64,000 nucleotides of DNA, from NCBI RefSeq assembly GCF_014649695.1, contig NZ_BMTN01000003.1, forward strand, positions 372,001 to 436,000, read 5' to 3'. The stretch is from Streptomyces kurssanovii. GTDB lineage: Bacteria > Actinomycetota > Actinomycetes > Streptomycetales > Streptomycetaceae. Below the pieces are notes generated by a model, which was given only the letters and a program-made list of their open reading frames with translations, was not told the origin of the DNA and ran no database searches. The position numbers and the translations under genes are program-made. Below are positions 48,058 to 59,665 of the stretch, piece after piece (the first letter of the stretch is position 1; every line of letters starts with the position of its first letter).

Positions 48058-48468
48058 ATGACTCAGCGCACCCTCGTCCTTCTCAAGCCGGACGCCGTCC
48101 GTCGCGGACTCGTGGGCGAGGTCATCGGCCGCATCGAACGCAAGGCCGACTGGAAGATCACAGCGCTGGAGCTGCGCACGCTCGACCGGGCCACCCTGGA
48201 GCAGCACTACGCCGAGCACGTCGGCCGGCCGTTCTACGAGCCGCTGGTGGAGTTCATGCTGTCCGGTCCGGTGGTCGTCATGGCCGTCGAGGGTGAGCGT
48301 GTGATCGACGGCGTACGCCAACTGGCGGGTCCGACCGACCCGATCGCGGCCGCTCCTGGGTCCATTCGGGGTGACTTCGGCACCATCGTCCGGGAGAATC
48401 TGATCCACGCGTCGGACTCCGAGGAGTCCGCCGTTCGGGAACTGAAGCTGTTCTTCCAGGAAGGCTGA
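48058..48468 (+). CDS. ndk: Nucleoside diphosphate kinase
   Basis: Transfers gamma-phosphate between nucleoside triphosphates and diphosphates through a phosphohistidine. The 136-residue product is full length, with TLVLLKPDAVRRGLVGEVIGRIE at the N-terminus and catalytic H117 in RENLIHASDS. ATG with AAGGAG about 10 nt upstream. Lies between the folC operon and mreB, as commonly seen in streptomycetes. Confidence 0.98.
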   Translation: MTQRTLVLLKPDAVRRGLVGEVIGRIERKADWKITALELRTLDRATLEQHYAEHVGRPFYEPLVEFMLSGPVVVMAVEGERVIDGVRQLAGPTDPIAAAPGSIRGDFGTIVRENLIHASDSEESAVRELKLFFQEG

Positions 48469-48740
48469 GGCCTGCCCTTTTCCAGGGCTTTTCTGACAGG
48501 ACGTCAGCCATACAGCGCTCTTGTCCTGGGGCGACCGATGGAATTTCGGTCGCCCTTCGGCATACGCAAGGGCATTGCGGGAACGCATCGCTCCGACGCA
48601 TCGTCACCATAAACAAGAGGTGGACCACCGCGCGGTGTCCGTGCAGGCGGCACTACGATGTAAGCCTCCACGCCACAGCACCCACCTCGCCATCCTGAAA
48701 AGCCATCAACGCTCGATTTGGGAAGGCCAGACGCATCCTC

Positions 48741-49772
48741 ATGGGGAACAACATGTCGTTCATCGGCCGTGACATGGCTGTCGACCTCGGGACCGCCAAC
48801 ACGCTGGTGTACGTCAGAGGCCGGGGGATCGTTCTCAACGAGCCGTCCGTCGTCGCCATCAACACCAACACGGGCGGCATTCTCGCGGTCGGCTCCGAGG
48901 CGAAGAAGATGATCGGCCGGACACCGGGCAACATCGTTGCCGTCCGGCCGCTGAAGGACGGCGTCATCGCCGACTTCGAGATCACCGAGCGGATGCTCCG
49001 CTACTTCATCCTCAAGATCCATAAGCGCCGTTATCTCGCCCGGCCCCGCGTCGTCGTCTGTGTGCCTTCCGGTATCACGGGTGTCGAGCGCCGCGCGGTC
49101 ATCGAGGCGTCGACCCAGGCGGGCGCCCGACAGGTGCACATCATCGAAGAGCCCATGGCCGCGGCCATCGGCTCCGGCCTCCCGGTCCACGAGGCCACCG
49201 GCAACATGGTGGTGGACATCGGCGGCGGCACCACAGAGGTCGCCGTGATCTCGCTCGGAGGAATCGTCACGGCACAGTCCATCCGTGTCGCCGGCGACGA
49301 GCTGGACAACGCGATCATCCAGCACATCAAGAAGGAGTACTCCCTCCTCCTCGGTGAGCGGACCGCGGAGAACATCAAGATCACCATCGGCTCCGCGTAC
49401 GAGATGGAGACGGAGGAGCACACCGAGATCCGCGGCCGCGACCTGGTCTCCGGTCTGCCCAAGACCGTCGTCATCTCCGCCGCCGAGGTCCGCAAGGCCA
49501 TCGAGGAACCCGTCAACGCGATCGTCGACGCCGTGAAGACGACGCTCGACAAGTGCCCGCCCGAGCTGTCCGGCGACGTCATGGACCGCGGCATCGTCCT
49601 CACCGGCGGCGGCGCCCTCCTGCGCGGCCTCGACGAGCGGCTCCGCCGGGAGACGGGCATGCCGATCCACATCGCGGAGAACCCGCTGGACTCGGTGGCG
49701 CTCGGATCCGGCAAGTGCGTCGAGGAGTTCGAGGCGCTCCAGCAGGTGCTGGACGCCCAGCCGCGTCGTTAG
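48741..49772 (+). CDS. mreB: Rod shape-determining actin homologue MreB
   Basis: Actin-like filament protein; in Streptomyces it acts mainly in spore-wall synthesis. The 343-residue product has the actin-fold phosphate loops [14 protein letters not shown] (near 12-25) and [15 protein letters not shown] (about 155-170), and the adenosine motif [13 protein letters not shown]. An ATG at 48753 has GGGGAA 6 nt upstream and may be the true start. It leads the mreBCD-mrdA-rodA cluster, with 272 nt of upstream region after ndk for its promoter. Confidence 0.98.
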   Translation: MGNNMSFIGRDMAVDLGTANTLVYVRGRGIVLNEPSVVAINTNTGGILAVGSEAKKMIGRTPGNIVAVRPLKDGVIADFEITERMLRYFILKIHKRRYLARPRVVVCVPSGITGVERRAVIEASTQAGARQVHIIEEPMAAAIGSGLPVHEATGNMVVDIGGGTTEVAVISLGGIVTAQSIRVAGDELDNAIIQHIKKEYSLLLGERTAENIKITIGSAYEMETEEHTEIRGRDLVSGLPKTVVISAAEVRKAIEEPVNAIVDAVKTTLDKCPPELSGDVMDRGIVLTGGGALLRGLDERLRRETGMPIHIAENPLDSVALGSGKCVEEFEALQQVLDAQPRR

Positions 49773-49794
49773 ACGGTCGGACAATACGCCGTAC

Positions 49795-49812
49795 GGGGGC
49801 TGTGAGGCCCCC
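49795..49812 (+). promoter_or_regulatory. GC-rich stem between mreB and mreC
   Basis: GGGGGC/GCCCCC stem with a 6-nt loop, 22 nt after the mreB stop, followed by another GCCCCC...GGGGGC pair near 49835. It may let mreB be expressed above the downstream genes. Confidence 0.4.
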
Positions 49813-49901
49813 ACATGGGGTCCTCCCCGCCCCCGGCACGGGGGCAGGATCGTTGCTCTACCGACACGACCATTCCTACGAGGAAGGCACGGCCGCCGCA
49901 C

Positions 49902-50921
49902 GTGAGGGACACAAAGGAGAGCCGGCTGCTCCTGGCATTGCTGATCGCCATCGCGTTCGCCCTGATCACGGTGGACATCCGCGGCGGTGAGGAGTCACCG
50001 GTCGACGGTGCACGGCAGGCCGCGGCGTCGGTCTTCGGGCCCGTGGAGAACGGCGTCGCGGCCGCCGTCGACCCCATCGGCAACGCGATAGGAGCGGTCC
50101 GGGACTCCGGTGACCGTCACGACCGCATCAAGCAGCTTCAGTTGGAGAACGCCGAGCTGAAGCAGCGGCTCGGCAGCGACGCGCGCAACAACAGCCGGCT
50201 CCGCCAGCTCGACGGGATGATCAGAACGGCTGCCGCCGGCCAGTACGGCATCAAGGGTGCCGAGGTCATCGCCATAGGAGCGGCCCAGGGCTTCTCCTGG
50301 ACGGTGACCATCGACATCGGCTCCGAGGACGGCATCACGCGGGACATGACCGTCATCAACAGCGAGGGCCTCGTCGGCCGCGTCACGACCGTCGGCCCGC
50401 GGACCTCGACCGTGCTGCTCGCCAGCGACCCGGACTTCACCGTCGGCACCCGGATGGAGAAGACCGACGAGCTCGGCTTCGCCACCGGCCAGGGCGACCG
50501 GCCGCTGCTGGTCCAGCTCCTCAACGGCAAGTCCAAGGTGAAGAAGGGCGACCGGCTGGTCACCTTCGGCTCCCAGGGCAGCAAGCCCTTCGTGCCCGGC
50601 GTTCCGGTCGGCGAGATCATCCGGGTGGACCCCGCCCGGGGAGACCTCACCCGGAACGTCTACGTGCGTCCCTACGTCGGCTTCAGCAGGCTCGACATCG
50701 TCGGCGTCGTGGTCCAGGCGCCGCGGACCGACCCCCGTGACACCGTGCTGCCCCCGAAGCCCGCGGGCCCCAGGCCGACGCCGACCGTCACGGTCACCGT
50801 CACTCCCGGCGCGACCCCGCCGGAGGGCGAGGAGCCGGTCCAGGACGACGGCCAGGTCCAGGGCGGCGGGCCGGATCCCGGTGCCTCCGGCGACGCCACA
50901 GGCCAGAACGACGACCAGTAG
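49902..50921 (+). CDS. mreC: Rod shape-determining protein MreC
   Basis: Bitopic membrane scaffold linking MreB to the wall synthases. Starting from the GTG at 49902, 339 residues: a transmembrane helix (about 7-25, RLLLALLIAIAFALITVDI), a coiled coil (about 66-100, RIKQLQLENAELKQRL), a double beta-barrel MreC domain to about 275, and a Pro/Thr/Gly-rich acidic tail of about 60 residues likely to be disordered. The upstream GAGGAAGG is rather distant, so the exact start is uncertain. mreD follows after 13 nt. Confidence 0.95.
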   Translation: MRDTKESRLLLALLIAIAFALITVDIRGGEESPVDGARQAAASVFGPVENGVAAAVDPIGNAIGAVRDSGDRHDRIKQLQLENAELKQRLGSDARNNSRLRQLDGMIRTAAAGQYGIKGAEVIAIGAAQGFSWTVTIDIGSEDGITRDMTVINSEGLVGRVTTVGPRTSTVLLASDPDFTVGTRMEKTDELGFATGQGDRPLLVQLLNGKSKVKKGDRLVTFGSQGSKPFVPGVPVGEIIRVDPARGDLTRNVYVRPYVGFSRLDIVGVVVQAPRTDPRDTVLPPKPAGPRPTPTVTVTVTPGATPPEGEEPVQDDGQVQGGGPDPGASGDATGQNDDQ

Positions 50922-50934
50922 GAGCTGATCCGTC

Positions 50935-51606
50935 ATGCGTGTCAACCGGATGCTGCTCTCCACGACGCTGGTCGTGGTCGCCCTCGTCATCCAGGTCTCC
51001 GTCCTCTCGCGGCTCCAGCTGCCCGGCGCGGTGCCCGACCTCGTACTGCTCGTCGTCGTCGGACTCGCCATGGTCTACGGCCACATGGCCGGGGCTTTCA
51101 TCGGCTTCGGCGCCGGCCTGCTCGCGGACCTCGCCCCGCCCGCCGACCACGCGGCCGGCCGCTACGCGCTCGTCCTGTGCGTCATCGGCTATCTCGCCGG
51201 TCTGGTCCGCCCGGAGAACGGCAAACCACTGCGGTCCGCCAGCGGGCCCATGGCCGTCGTCGTCGCGGCGGCGATCGGCTCGACGCTGCTGTACGCCCTG
51301 GTCGGCGCCCTCGTCGGCGACACCGCCGCCCGCCATGTCGGCCTCGGCAGTCTGCTGTTCACCGCCGCGGTGTACGACCTCCTCCTCGCGCCGTTCACCG
51401 TGCCGCTGATCATGTGGCTCGCCAGACGCAGCGAGAACGATCCGCTCGCCGAGAGCCAGAGCACCGGCGGCGCCGACGTGGCCGCGGGCTGGCTCGCCTC
51501 CGGCACCGGACTGCGCATCGGCGGCCAGCGCGGCGGACTGCGGCTCAAGGCGGCGAAGACCCGGGCCGCACGGGCCGGACGCATCAAGGGAGTCAAGCGA
51601 CTGTGA
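50935..51606 (+). CDS. mreD: Rod shape-determining protein MreD
   Basis: Integral membrane partner of MreC and RodA/PBP2, 223 residues with five or six hydrophobic helices in the first 165 residues (MLLSTTLVVVALVIQVSVLSRL; LVLLVVVGLAMVYG; GFGAGLLADLAPPADHAAGRYAL carries the family motif). The C-terminal 55 residues are basic and cytoplasmic (TRAARAGRIKGVKRL). ATG 13 nt after mreC; mrdA starts 16 nt later. Confidence 0.94.
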   Translation: MRVNRMLLSTTLVVVALVIQVSVLSRLQLPGAVPDLVLLVVVGLAMVYGHMAGAFIGFGAGLLADLAPPADHAAGRYALVLCVIGYLAGLVRPENGKPLRSASGPMAVVVAAAIGSTLLYALVGALVGDTAARHVGLGSLLFTAAVYDLLLAPFTVPLIMWLARRSENDPLAESQSTGGADVAAGWLASGTGLRIGGQRGGLRLKAAKTRAARAGRIKGVKRL

Positions 51607-51622
51607 TCGAGGGGGCAGCAGC

Positions 51623-53788
51623 GTGAGCAACATTCCGGAGACCGGCCGGACCCCCCGGGTCCAGATCCGTCTCGTCATCATCCAGGTACTCGTCTTCTCC
51701 CTCCTCCTCACCCTCGGCGGCCGGCTCTGGTACCTCCAGATCCGCAACGGCGACGAATACGCCGACGAAGCCAGCGGCAACCACGTCCAGCGGGTCGTCA
51801 CACCCGCCGTGCGCGGGTCGATCCTCGACGCCCGCGGGGTGCCGCTCGCCGACAACGAGACCCGTCTCGTGGTCTCCGCGTCCCGCACCGAGCTGCTGAA
51901 GATGAAGGACGACGGCGAGGCCGTCCTCACCCGGCTCGCCGGCGTCCTCGGTATGAAGCCGAAGGAGGTCATGGACAAGGTCCGCCTCTGCGACTCCAAG
52001 ACACCGCAGCCCTGCTGGAACGGCTCCCCGTACCAGCCGATCCCGGTCACCGACGAAGCCACCACCCAGCAGGCGCTGCAGATCCGCGAACGCTCGGAGG
52101 ACTTCCCCGGCATCACCGCGGAACCCACCGCCGTACGCCGCTACACGGCCCCCGCCAAGGCCCGGACCGCGCAGGTGCTCGGCTATCTGTCGCCCGTCAC
52201 CGACGAGGAGATCCAGAAGGCCAAGGACACCGACTCGCCCTACCTTCGCTCCGACCAGGTCGGCCGCTCCGGCCTCGAGCGCACCTACGACAAGGCACTG
52301 CGCGGCAAGGCCGGCGTCACGTCGTACGAGGTCGACAAGCTGGGCCGGGTCATGGGCGAGGCCGAGGCGGACCCGGGCGTGCCCGGTTCCCACCTCGTCA
52401 CCAGCATCGACGCCCGGGTCCAGGCCGTGGCGGAGTACGAGCTCCACCAGGCGATGAAGACCGTCCGCAAGGAGACCGACAAGATCACCGGTCGCCCGTA
52501 CGAGGCCGACGCGGGCGCCGTCGTGGTCATGGAGGCCAAGACCGGCCGGGTCGTCGCCATGGCCTCCCAGCCCGACTACGACCCCAACGCCTGGGTCGGC
52601 GGCATCTCCGCCAAGGACTACGCCAAGCTCACCGGCAAGAACTCCAACTACCCGCTGCTCAACCGGGCCACGCAGGGCCAGGCACCCGCCGGTTCCGTCT
52701 TCAAGGTGGTCTCGGCGAGCGCGGCCGTGCGGGCCGGGTACGACTTCGACGACCTCTACAACTGCAGCAGCTCCTACAGCATGGGCAACCGGAGCTTCGC
52801 CAACTTCGAGTCCCAGGGACACGGCCCGATCACCCTCGGCGACGCCCTCAAGTACTCCTGCAACACCGTCTTCTACCGTCTCGGCCACCAGGAGTGGCAG
52901 CGCGACGGCGGCCTCAAGGCCAAGAAGGGCGCCCACGACTGGTTCTACCGGACCGCCCACGACTTCGGCTTCGGGTCGGAGACCGGCATCGACCTCCCGA
53001 ACGAGGTCAAGGGCCGCATCCCGGACCGCCACTGGAAGCAGGCCTTCTGGGAGGCCAACAAGGACTCCTGGTGCAAGCAGGGCAAGAAGGGCGGCTCCTA
53101 CGTCGAGCAGATCGCCTATGAGAGCTGCCTCGAAGGCAACCAGCTGAAGGCCTTCGACAGCATCAACTTCGCCATCGGTCAGGGCGACGTCCTCATCACC
53201 CCCGTCCAGCTGGCCACCGCCTACGCCGCCATCAGCAACGGCGGCACGCTCTACAACCCCACCGTCGGCAAGGCCGTCATCAGCCCCGACGGCAAGACGA
53301 TCGAAGAGATCAAGCCCGAGTCCCACGGCAAGCTGCCGGTGAACGCCGGAACCATCAAGGACCTCGACAAGGGCCTGCGCTCCGTCGTCGAGCCCGGCGG
53401 CACAGCCGCCTGGCGGTTCGGCGGCTGGCCCCAGGACAAGATCCCGATGCGGGCCAAGACCGGTACCGCGCAGGTCTACGGCAAGCAGACCACCTCGTGG
53501 TTCGCGACCTACACCGACGACTACACGATCGTCATGACGATCTCCCAGGGTGGTACGGGCTCCGGCGCGTCCGGTCCCGCCGTACGCAACATCTACGACG
53601 CGATGTACGGCCTGGACAAGGAAGGCAACCAGGACCTCAAGCGGGCCCTGCTTCCCAAGCCGCAGCAGACGCTGCCCAAGATCGCCCCGGACGGCTCGAT
53701 CGACGCCCCCGAGGTCAAGCCCTACGTTCCTCCGAAGCCGAAGGACGCCGAACCAGTGCTCGCGGGACCACCCGCGCGGAGGGACTGA
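51623..53788 (+). CDS. mrdA: Penicillin-binding protein 2 (elongation-type transpeptidase)
   Basis: Class B PBP, D,D-transpeptidase that crosslinks peptidoglycan with RodA. The 721-residue product has a short cytoplasmic N-terminus, one transmembrane helix (about 14-35), a pedestal domain (about 60-290), and the transpeptidase domain with all three motifs: S358-V-F-K, S412-C-N and K612-T-G. The C-terminal 60 residues are Pro/Lys-rich. GTG start 16 nt after mreD; rodA starts 3 nt after its stop, so the genes are translationally close-coupled. Confidence 0.97.
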   Translation: MSNIPETGRTPRVQIRLVIIQVLVFSLLLTLGGRLWYLQIRNGDEYADEASGNHVQRVVTPAVRGSILDARGVPLADNETRLVVSASRTELLKMKDDGEAVLTRLAGVLGMKPKEVMDKVRLCDSKTPQPCWNGSPYQPIPVTDEATTQQALQIRERSEDFPGITAEPTAVRRYTAPAKARTAQVLGYLSPVTDEEIQKAKDTDSPYLRSDQVGRSGLERTYDKALRGKAGVTSYEVDKLGRVMGEAEADPGVPGSHLVTSIDARVQAVAEYELHQAMKTVRKETDKITGRPYEADAGAVVVMEAKTGRVVAMASQPDYDPNAWVGGISAKDYAKLTGKNSNYPLLNRATQGQAPAGSVFKVVSASAAVRAGYDFDDLYNCSSSYSMGNRSFANFESQGHGPITLGDALKYSCNTVFYRLGHQEWQRDGGLKAKKGAHDWFYRTAHDFGFGSETGIDLPNEVKGRIPDRHWKQAFWEANKDSWCKQGKKGGSYVEQIAYESCLEGNQLKAFDSINFAIGQGDVLITPVQLATAYAAISNGGTLYNPTVGKAVISPDGKTIEEIKPESHGKLPVNAGTIKDLDKGLRSVVEPGGTAAWRFGGWPQDKIPMRAKTGTAQVYGKQTTSWFATYTDDYTIVMTISQGGTGSGASGPAVRNIYDAMYGLDKEGNQDLKRALLPKPQQTLPKIAPDGSIDAPEVKPYVPPKPKDAEPVLAGPPARRD

Positions 53789-53791
53789 GAC

Positions 53792-54994
53792 ATGACAGGC
53801 GCAGGCGGCTTCTCCGTCCCGGGATACGGCCCGGAGCGCGGCGGGGTCTGGACCAGGCTCACCGCCCGTGACTCCGTGGTGCGCAGGCTCGACTGGCCGA
53901 TACTGCTCTCCGCGATCACGCTCTCGCTGCTCGGCGCGCTCCTCGTGTGGTCCGCCACGCGCGGGCGCACCGAACTCAACCAGGGCGACCCGTACTACTT
54001 CCTCGTCCGGCACCTGCTCAACACGGGCATCGGCTTCGTGCTGATGGTCGGGACCATCTGGCTCGGCCACCGCACCCTGCGCGGCGCCGTCCCGTTCCTC
54101 TACGGGCTGTCCGTCGTGCTCGTGCTGCTCGTCCTCACGCCGCTGGGCGCCACCATCAACGGCGCGCACGCCTGGATCCAGCTCGGCGGCGGCTTCTCCC
54201 TCCAGCCCTCCGAGTTCGTGAAGATCACGATCATCCTCGGGATGGCGATGATGCTCGCGGCCCGCGTCGACGCCGGGGACCAGGTGCACCCCGACCACCG
54301 CACCGTCGCCAAGTCGCTGGGACTCGCCGTCCTGCCGATGATCATCGTCATGCTGATGCCGGACCTCGGCTCGGTCATGGTCATGGTCGTCATCGTCCTC
54401 GGCGTGCTGCTCGCCTCCGGCGCGTCCAACCGCTGGGTCTTCGGCCTCATCGGCGCCGGAGCGGCCGGCGCGATCGCCGTCACGGCGCTCGGGCTGCTCG
54501 ACGAGTACCAGCTCAACCGCTTCGCCGCCTTCGCCAACCCCGAACTCGACCCGGCCGGCGTCGGCTACAACACCAACCAGGCGCGCATCGCGATCGGTTC
54601 CGGCGGGCTGTACGGCGAAGGGCTCTTCAACGGCCACCAGACCAGCGGCCAGTTCGTGCCCGAACAGCAGACCGACTTCATCTTCACCGTCGCCGGCGAG
54701 GAACTCGGCTTCCTCGGCGCCGGGCTGATCCTCGTACTGCTCGGCGTCGTGCTGTGGCGCGCCTGCCGGATCGCCCGCGAGACGACCGAGCTCTACGGCA
54801 CGATCGTGGCCGCCGGGATAATCGCCTGGTTCGCCTTCCAGTCGTTCGAGAACATCGGCATGGCGATGGGCATCATGCCGGTCGCGGGCCTGCCGCTGCC
54901 GTTCGTGTCGTACGGAGGCACGTCGATGTTCGCGGTGTGGATCGCGATCGGGTTGCTGCAGTCGATCAGGGTGCAACGCCCCATAAGCGCGTAG
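53792..54994 (+). CDS. rodA: Peptidoglycan glycosyltransferase RodA (SEDS family)
   Basis: Polytopic lipid II polymerase of the SEDS family, working with the PBP2 encoded just upstream. The 400-residue product has about ten transmembrane helices. Family regions visible are GAHAWIQLGGGFSLQPSEFVKI, MPDLGSVMV, YNTNQARIAIGSGGLYGEGLFNGHQTSGQFVPEQQTDFIFTVAGEELG, and the C-terminal PFVSYGGTSM. A short N-terminal tail precedes TM1. It is the last gene of the mre cluster; a 1-kb non-coding stretch follows. Confidence 0.97.
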   Translation: MTGAGGFSVPGYGPERGGVWTRLTARDSVVRRLDWPILLSAITLSLLGALLVWSATRGRTELNQGDPYYFLVRHLLNTGIGFVLMVGTIWLGHRTLRGAVPFLYGLSVVLVLLVLTPLGATINGAHAWIQLGGGFSLQPSEFVKITIILGMAMMLAARVDAGDQVHPDHRTVAKSLGLAVLPMIIVMLMPDLGSVMVMVVIVLGVLLASGASNRWVFGLIGAGAAGAIAVTALGLLDEYQLNRFAAFANPELDPAGVGYNTNQARIAIGSGGLYGEGLFNGHQTSGQFVPEQQTDFIFTVAGEELGFLGAGLILVLLGVVLWRACRIARETTELYGTIVAAGIIAWFAFQSFENIGMAMGIMPVAGLPLPFVSYGGTSMFAVWIAIGLLQSIRVQRPISA

Positions 54995-56028
54995 CCCTTG
55001 AGCGGGCGGCGCACCCGCTCCGGGGCGCGCCGCCCCGGGGCGGCGCGCGGTCCCTGTGCCACCCGCGGCCGTCAGGGTCCGTCCGGGCCCGGGGCACAGC
55101 GCTCTCGGGTGCGCTCCCGTCCGGCCTGACCGCGTTGCGTGGCGTCAGCCCGGGGTGGCCGCTGACCCAAGCGCGTTGCGTGGCGGTGCTCGGGGCCGCC
55201 CCGGCGGGTCCGGCCCGGTCCGTGTGCGCGGCGCTCTCGGGCGCGTCCCGTCACAGGGCGTGGCGCGCACCTGCGGGACAGGGCAGGGGCATCCGGCCCG
55301 GCCCTGCCGCGAGTGGCGTTCTCCGGTGCGGCCCGCCCACGCTTGTCGGTGCGGCGGTCCACGGGCCGGCCCCGGTCCGGTCCGGCGGGGTTTCGGCGAT
55401 GTCGGAGTGCGCCCCGGCCCACGGCCGTGTCGCCCCTGCGGGGCATGGCCCGGCCCCTGTTTCGTCGCGCCCCCGCGGGGCGGGGCTGCCCGGTGGTGGG
55501 TGCCGGTGGTCGGGGCCTCCGGAATGGCTGTCCTCACCGCGCTGCGCGCGAGTTGCGACGCTTTACCTCCGGACACCCCTCCTACGACCCCGCCCCCTCA
55601 CGTCCCGTGCCGCCGGTCCCGGCCGATGGTCGCCCCGTGGGCTCGCGGGGAGGCGTCCGGCCGATGCCTTGGGCGCCTTGCGGCGCGATGCCGCCGTCCC
55701 GGGGGTGTGGGGGCGTCAGCCCACACAGAACCCCCTTTCGCCTCCGAGGGAGGGACTGGGACGACAGCCCCCGTGGGGTCCGGGGCTTGCCCCGGTTACG
55801 GGAAGGGGCGGGGCGGGGGAAGGCTCCGCGCAGCGGCGTCGGCCCGTGCACCGGATGCGGGCCCCTCCGGGGGAGGGGCTGGGGCGTCGGCCCACGGCGG
55901 GCACGGGGCCCGGTTCGGGAAGGGCGGACGTCGGCACGTGACCGCGGCAGGGGCCGGGGGCGGAGCGTCCGGTTGCGGAAAGACGCGCGGCCTGCCCGAA
56001 CGGCGGCCGCGGGGCTAGATTCGATGGC
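54995..56028. other. 1-kb gene-poor GC-rich stretch after rodA
   Basis: No gene is supported. Open frames here (for example in 55056-56018) translate to Pro/Arg/Gly-rich low-complexity sequence with no domain or plausible start. The stretch contains repeated short phrases (GCGTTGCGTGGCG twice near 55133-55180; GGGCTGGG/GGGACTGGG and GGCGTCGGCCC variants around 55750-55890) and a dispersed repeat at 55776-55824. The final 60 nt before 56029 should hold the promoter of the CYTH/CHAD gene. Confidence 0.6.
55776..55824. repeat. Dispersed GC-rich intergenic repeat, copy 3
   Basis: Contains GGTCCGGGGCTTGCCCC followed by the same 24-nt block (from 55790) that ends the copy at 32668-32732. Confidence 0.65.
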
Positions 56029-57546
56029 ATGGCGGACACCAAGCGCGAGATCGAGCGGAAGTACGAAGCCACCCCCGACACCCCGTTGCCCGACCTGACC
56101 CAAGTGGCCCGTGTGGCCGGGGTCGTAGGGAAGGGCGTGGCCGAGTTGGATGCCGTCTACTACGACACCGCCGATCTCAGGCTGGCAGCCTCCTCCGTCA
56201 CGCTGCGGCGCAGAACCGGAGGCGCCGATGCGGGGTGGCATCTCAAGCTGCCCGTGGCGCCCGGCGTGCGGGACGAGATCGCCGCCCCCCTGTCCGACGG
56301 GGTGCCGGACGACCTGGCCGGCCTCGCGCGGGCGTACACGCGGGGCCGGGAACTCGTGCCCGTGGTGCGGCTGCTGTCCTCGCGGGACGTACAGCACCTC
56401 GTCGACGCCGACGGCGCCCTCCTCGCGGAGCTCAGCCGGGACGCCGTCGTCGCGGAGCGCCTCCATGGCGGCGAGGGGACCGCCCAGTGGGACGAGATCG
56501 AGGTGGAGCTGGCCGACGGCGGAGACCCGGCGTTTCTTGACGCCGTCGACAAGAAGCTCAGGAAAGCCGGCGTCCGCACGGCCGCCGCGCCGTCCAAGCT
56601 GGCCAGGGCACTGACGGAGACCGGGGGCGGCCCGGCGGAGCGCCAGGGACGGGGCGAGACCCGCACGGCGGGCGATCACGTTCTCGCTTATCTGGAGAAG
56701 GAGGTCGCCGCGGTCGTGGCCCACGACCCCGGCGTGCGCCGCGACCTGCCCGACGCCGTGCATCAGATGCGGGTCGCCACCCGGCGGCTGCGCAGCGCCC
56801 TGCGGAGTTACCGGAAGGTCGTCGACCGCGATGTCACAGGGCCCCTGATCGACGAGCTCAAGTGGCTCGCCGGGGAGCTGGGCGTCGCGCGTGACCAGGA
56901 GGTGCTCGCTGAACGGCTGGCCGAGCGGGCCGACGCCGTGCCCGTGACGCTCCTCCTCGGCCCGGTGGACGCACGGCTGGCCGCCTGGGCCGTGGCCGGC
57001 GCCGCCGACGCGCGGAGGACGGTGATCGCCGCGCTCGACAGCGACCGCTATCTCGCCCTGCTCGACGCGCTGGACGCGCTGTGCGCCCGCCCGCCGCTGC
57101 TGAAGGCGGCCGCCGGAGCGCCCGGGGACGTACTCCCCAAGGCCGTGCTGAAGGAGTACGACCGGCTGGCCGCCCGTATGGAGCGGGCCCTGTCGCTGCC
57201 TGAGGGGGAGGAGCGGGACCACGCCATGCACGAGGCCCGCAAGGCGGCCAAACGCGCGCGGTACGCGGCCGAGGTCGCGAGGCCCGCGCTCGGCAAGGCC
57301 GCGAAGCGGTTCGGGAAGCGCATGAAGGCCGTGCAGACCCTGCTCGGCGACCACCAGGACAGCGTCGTCGCACGGGAGGCGCTGCGCGACCTCGCGGTCC
57401 GGGCGCACGCGGCGGGGGAGACCACCTTCGTCTGGGGACTGCTGTACGGGCGGGAGGAGGCCCGCGCCGAGGCGAGGGAGGCCGAGCTGCCCGGGGTGTG
57501 GGCCAAGGCGAGCGCCCCCCGGATCCGGGCGGCGCTCGGCCGCTGA
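56029..57546 (+). CDS. CYTH and CHAD domain-containing protein
   Basis: A 505-residue fusion of a CYTH-type triphosphate tunnel metalloenzyme domain (about 1-190) and a CHAD helical domain (about 215-500). The CYTH signature ExExK is at residues 7-11 (EIERK), with further Arg/Lys/Glu strands (LRRRTGG, WHLKLPV, DEIEVEL) lining a tunnel. The CHAD domain has the conserved His motifs VHQMRVATRRLRSALR and MHEARKAAKRARYAAE. CHAD proteins associate with polyphosphate, and CYTH enzymes hydrolyse triphosphates, so a role in polyphosphate or triphosphate metabolism is likely but unproven. Stands alone, upstream of the radical SAM genes. Confidence 0.93.
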   Translation: MADTKREIERKYEATPDTPLPDLTQVARVAGVVGKGVAELDAVYYDTADLRLAASSVTLRRRTGGADAGWHLKLPVAPGVRDEIAAPLSDGVPDDLAGLARAYTRGRELVPVVRLLSSRDVQHLVDADGALLAELSRDAVVAERLHGGEGTAQWDEIEVELADGGDPAFLDAVDKKLRKAGVRTAAAPSKLARALTETGGGPAERQGRGETRTAGDHVLAYLEKEVAAVVAHDPGVRRDLPDAVHQMRVATRRLRSALRSYRKVVDRDVTGPLIDELKWLAGELGVARDQEVLAERLAERADAVPVTLLLGPVDARLAAWAVAGAADARRTVIAALDSDRYLALLDALDALCARPPLLKAAAGAPGDVLPKAVLKEYDRLAARMERALSLPEGEERDHAMHEARKAAKRARYAAEVARPALGKAAKRFGKRMKAVQTLLGDHQDSVVAREALRDLAVRAHAAGETTFVWGLLYGREEARAEAREAELPGVWAKASAPRIRAALGR

Positions 57547-57597
57547 GTGGGCGGGTACGCTTGAGAGTCGCCCCCTTGCCAGCCCACGAAGGTTTCC

Positions 57598-59523
<1,926 letters not shown>

Positions 59524-59665
59524 CACAGCTCGGGGGATGGCTCGGCCGCGGGGAAACCCGCGGTCGGGCCTTCTTCCGTTTCGCGGCCGCGGGCCGATGC
59601 CGCAGCCCATCGAGGAAAAGCCCTGGTACGGGATCCGAACGGGCCTGTGATGCGTCATCCCTGGC

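Noticed and set aside
45958-48588. An 876-codon minus-strand open frame opposite folC, DUF4233 and ndk
   Set aside because: Antisense shadow over three supported genes.
51593-54976. An 1127-codon minus-strand open frame opposite mrdA and rodA
   Set aside because: Antisense to genes with full catalytic motifs; composition artefact.
53947-55941. A 664-codon plus-strand frame overlapping rodA and extending into the gap
   Set aside because: Out of frame with rodA and Arg/Pro/Gly-rich; no start or domain, and the part beyond rodA is repetitive non-coding DNA.
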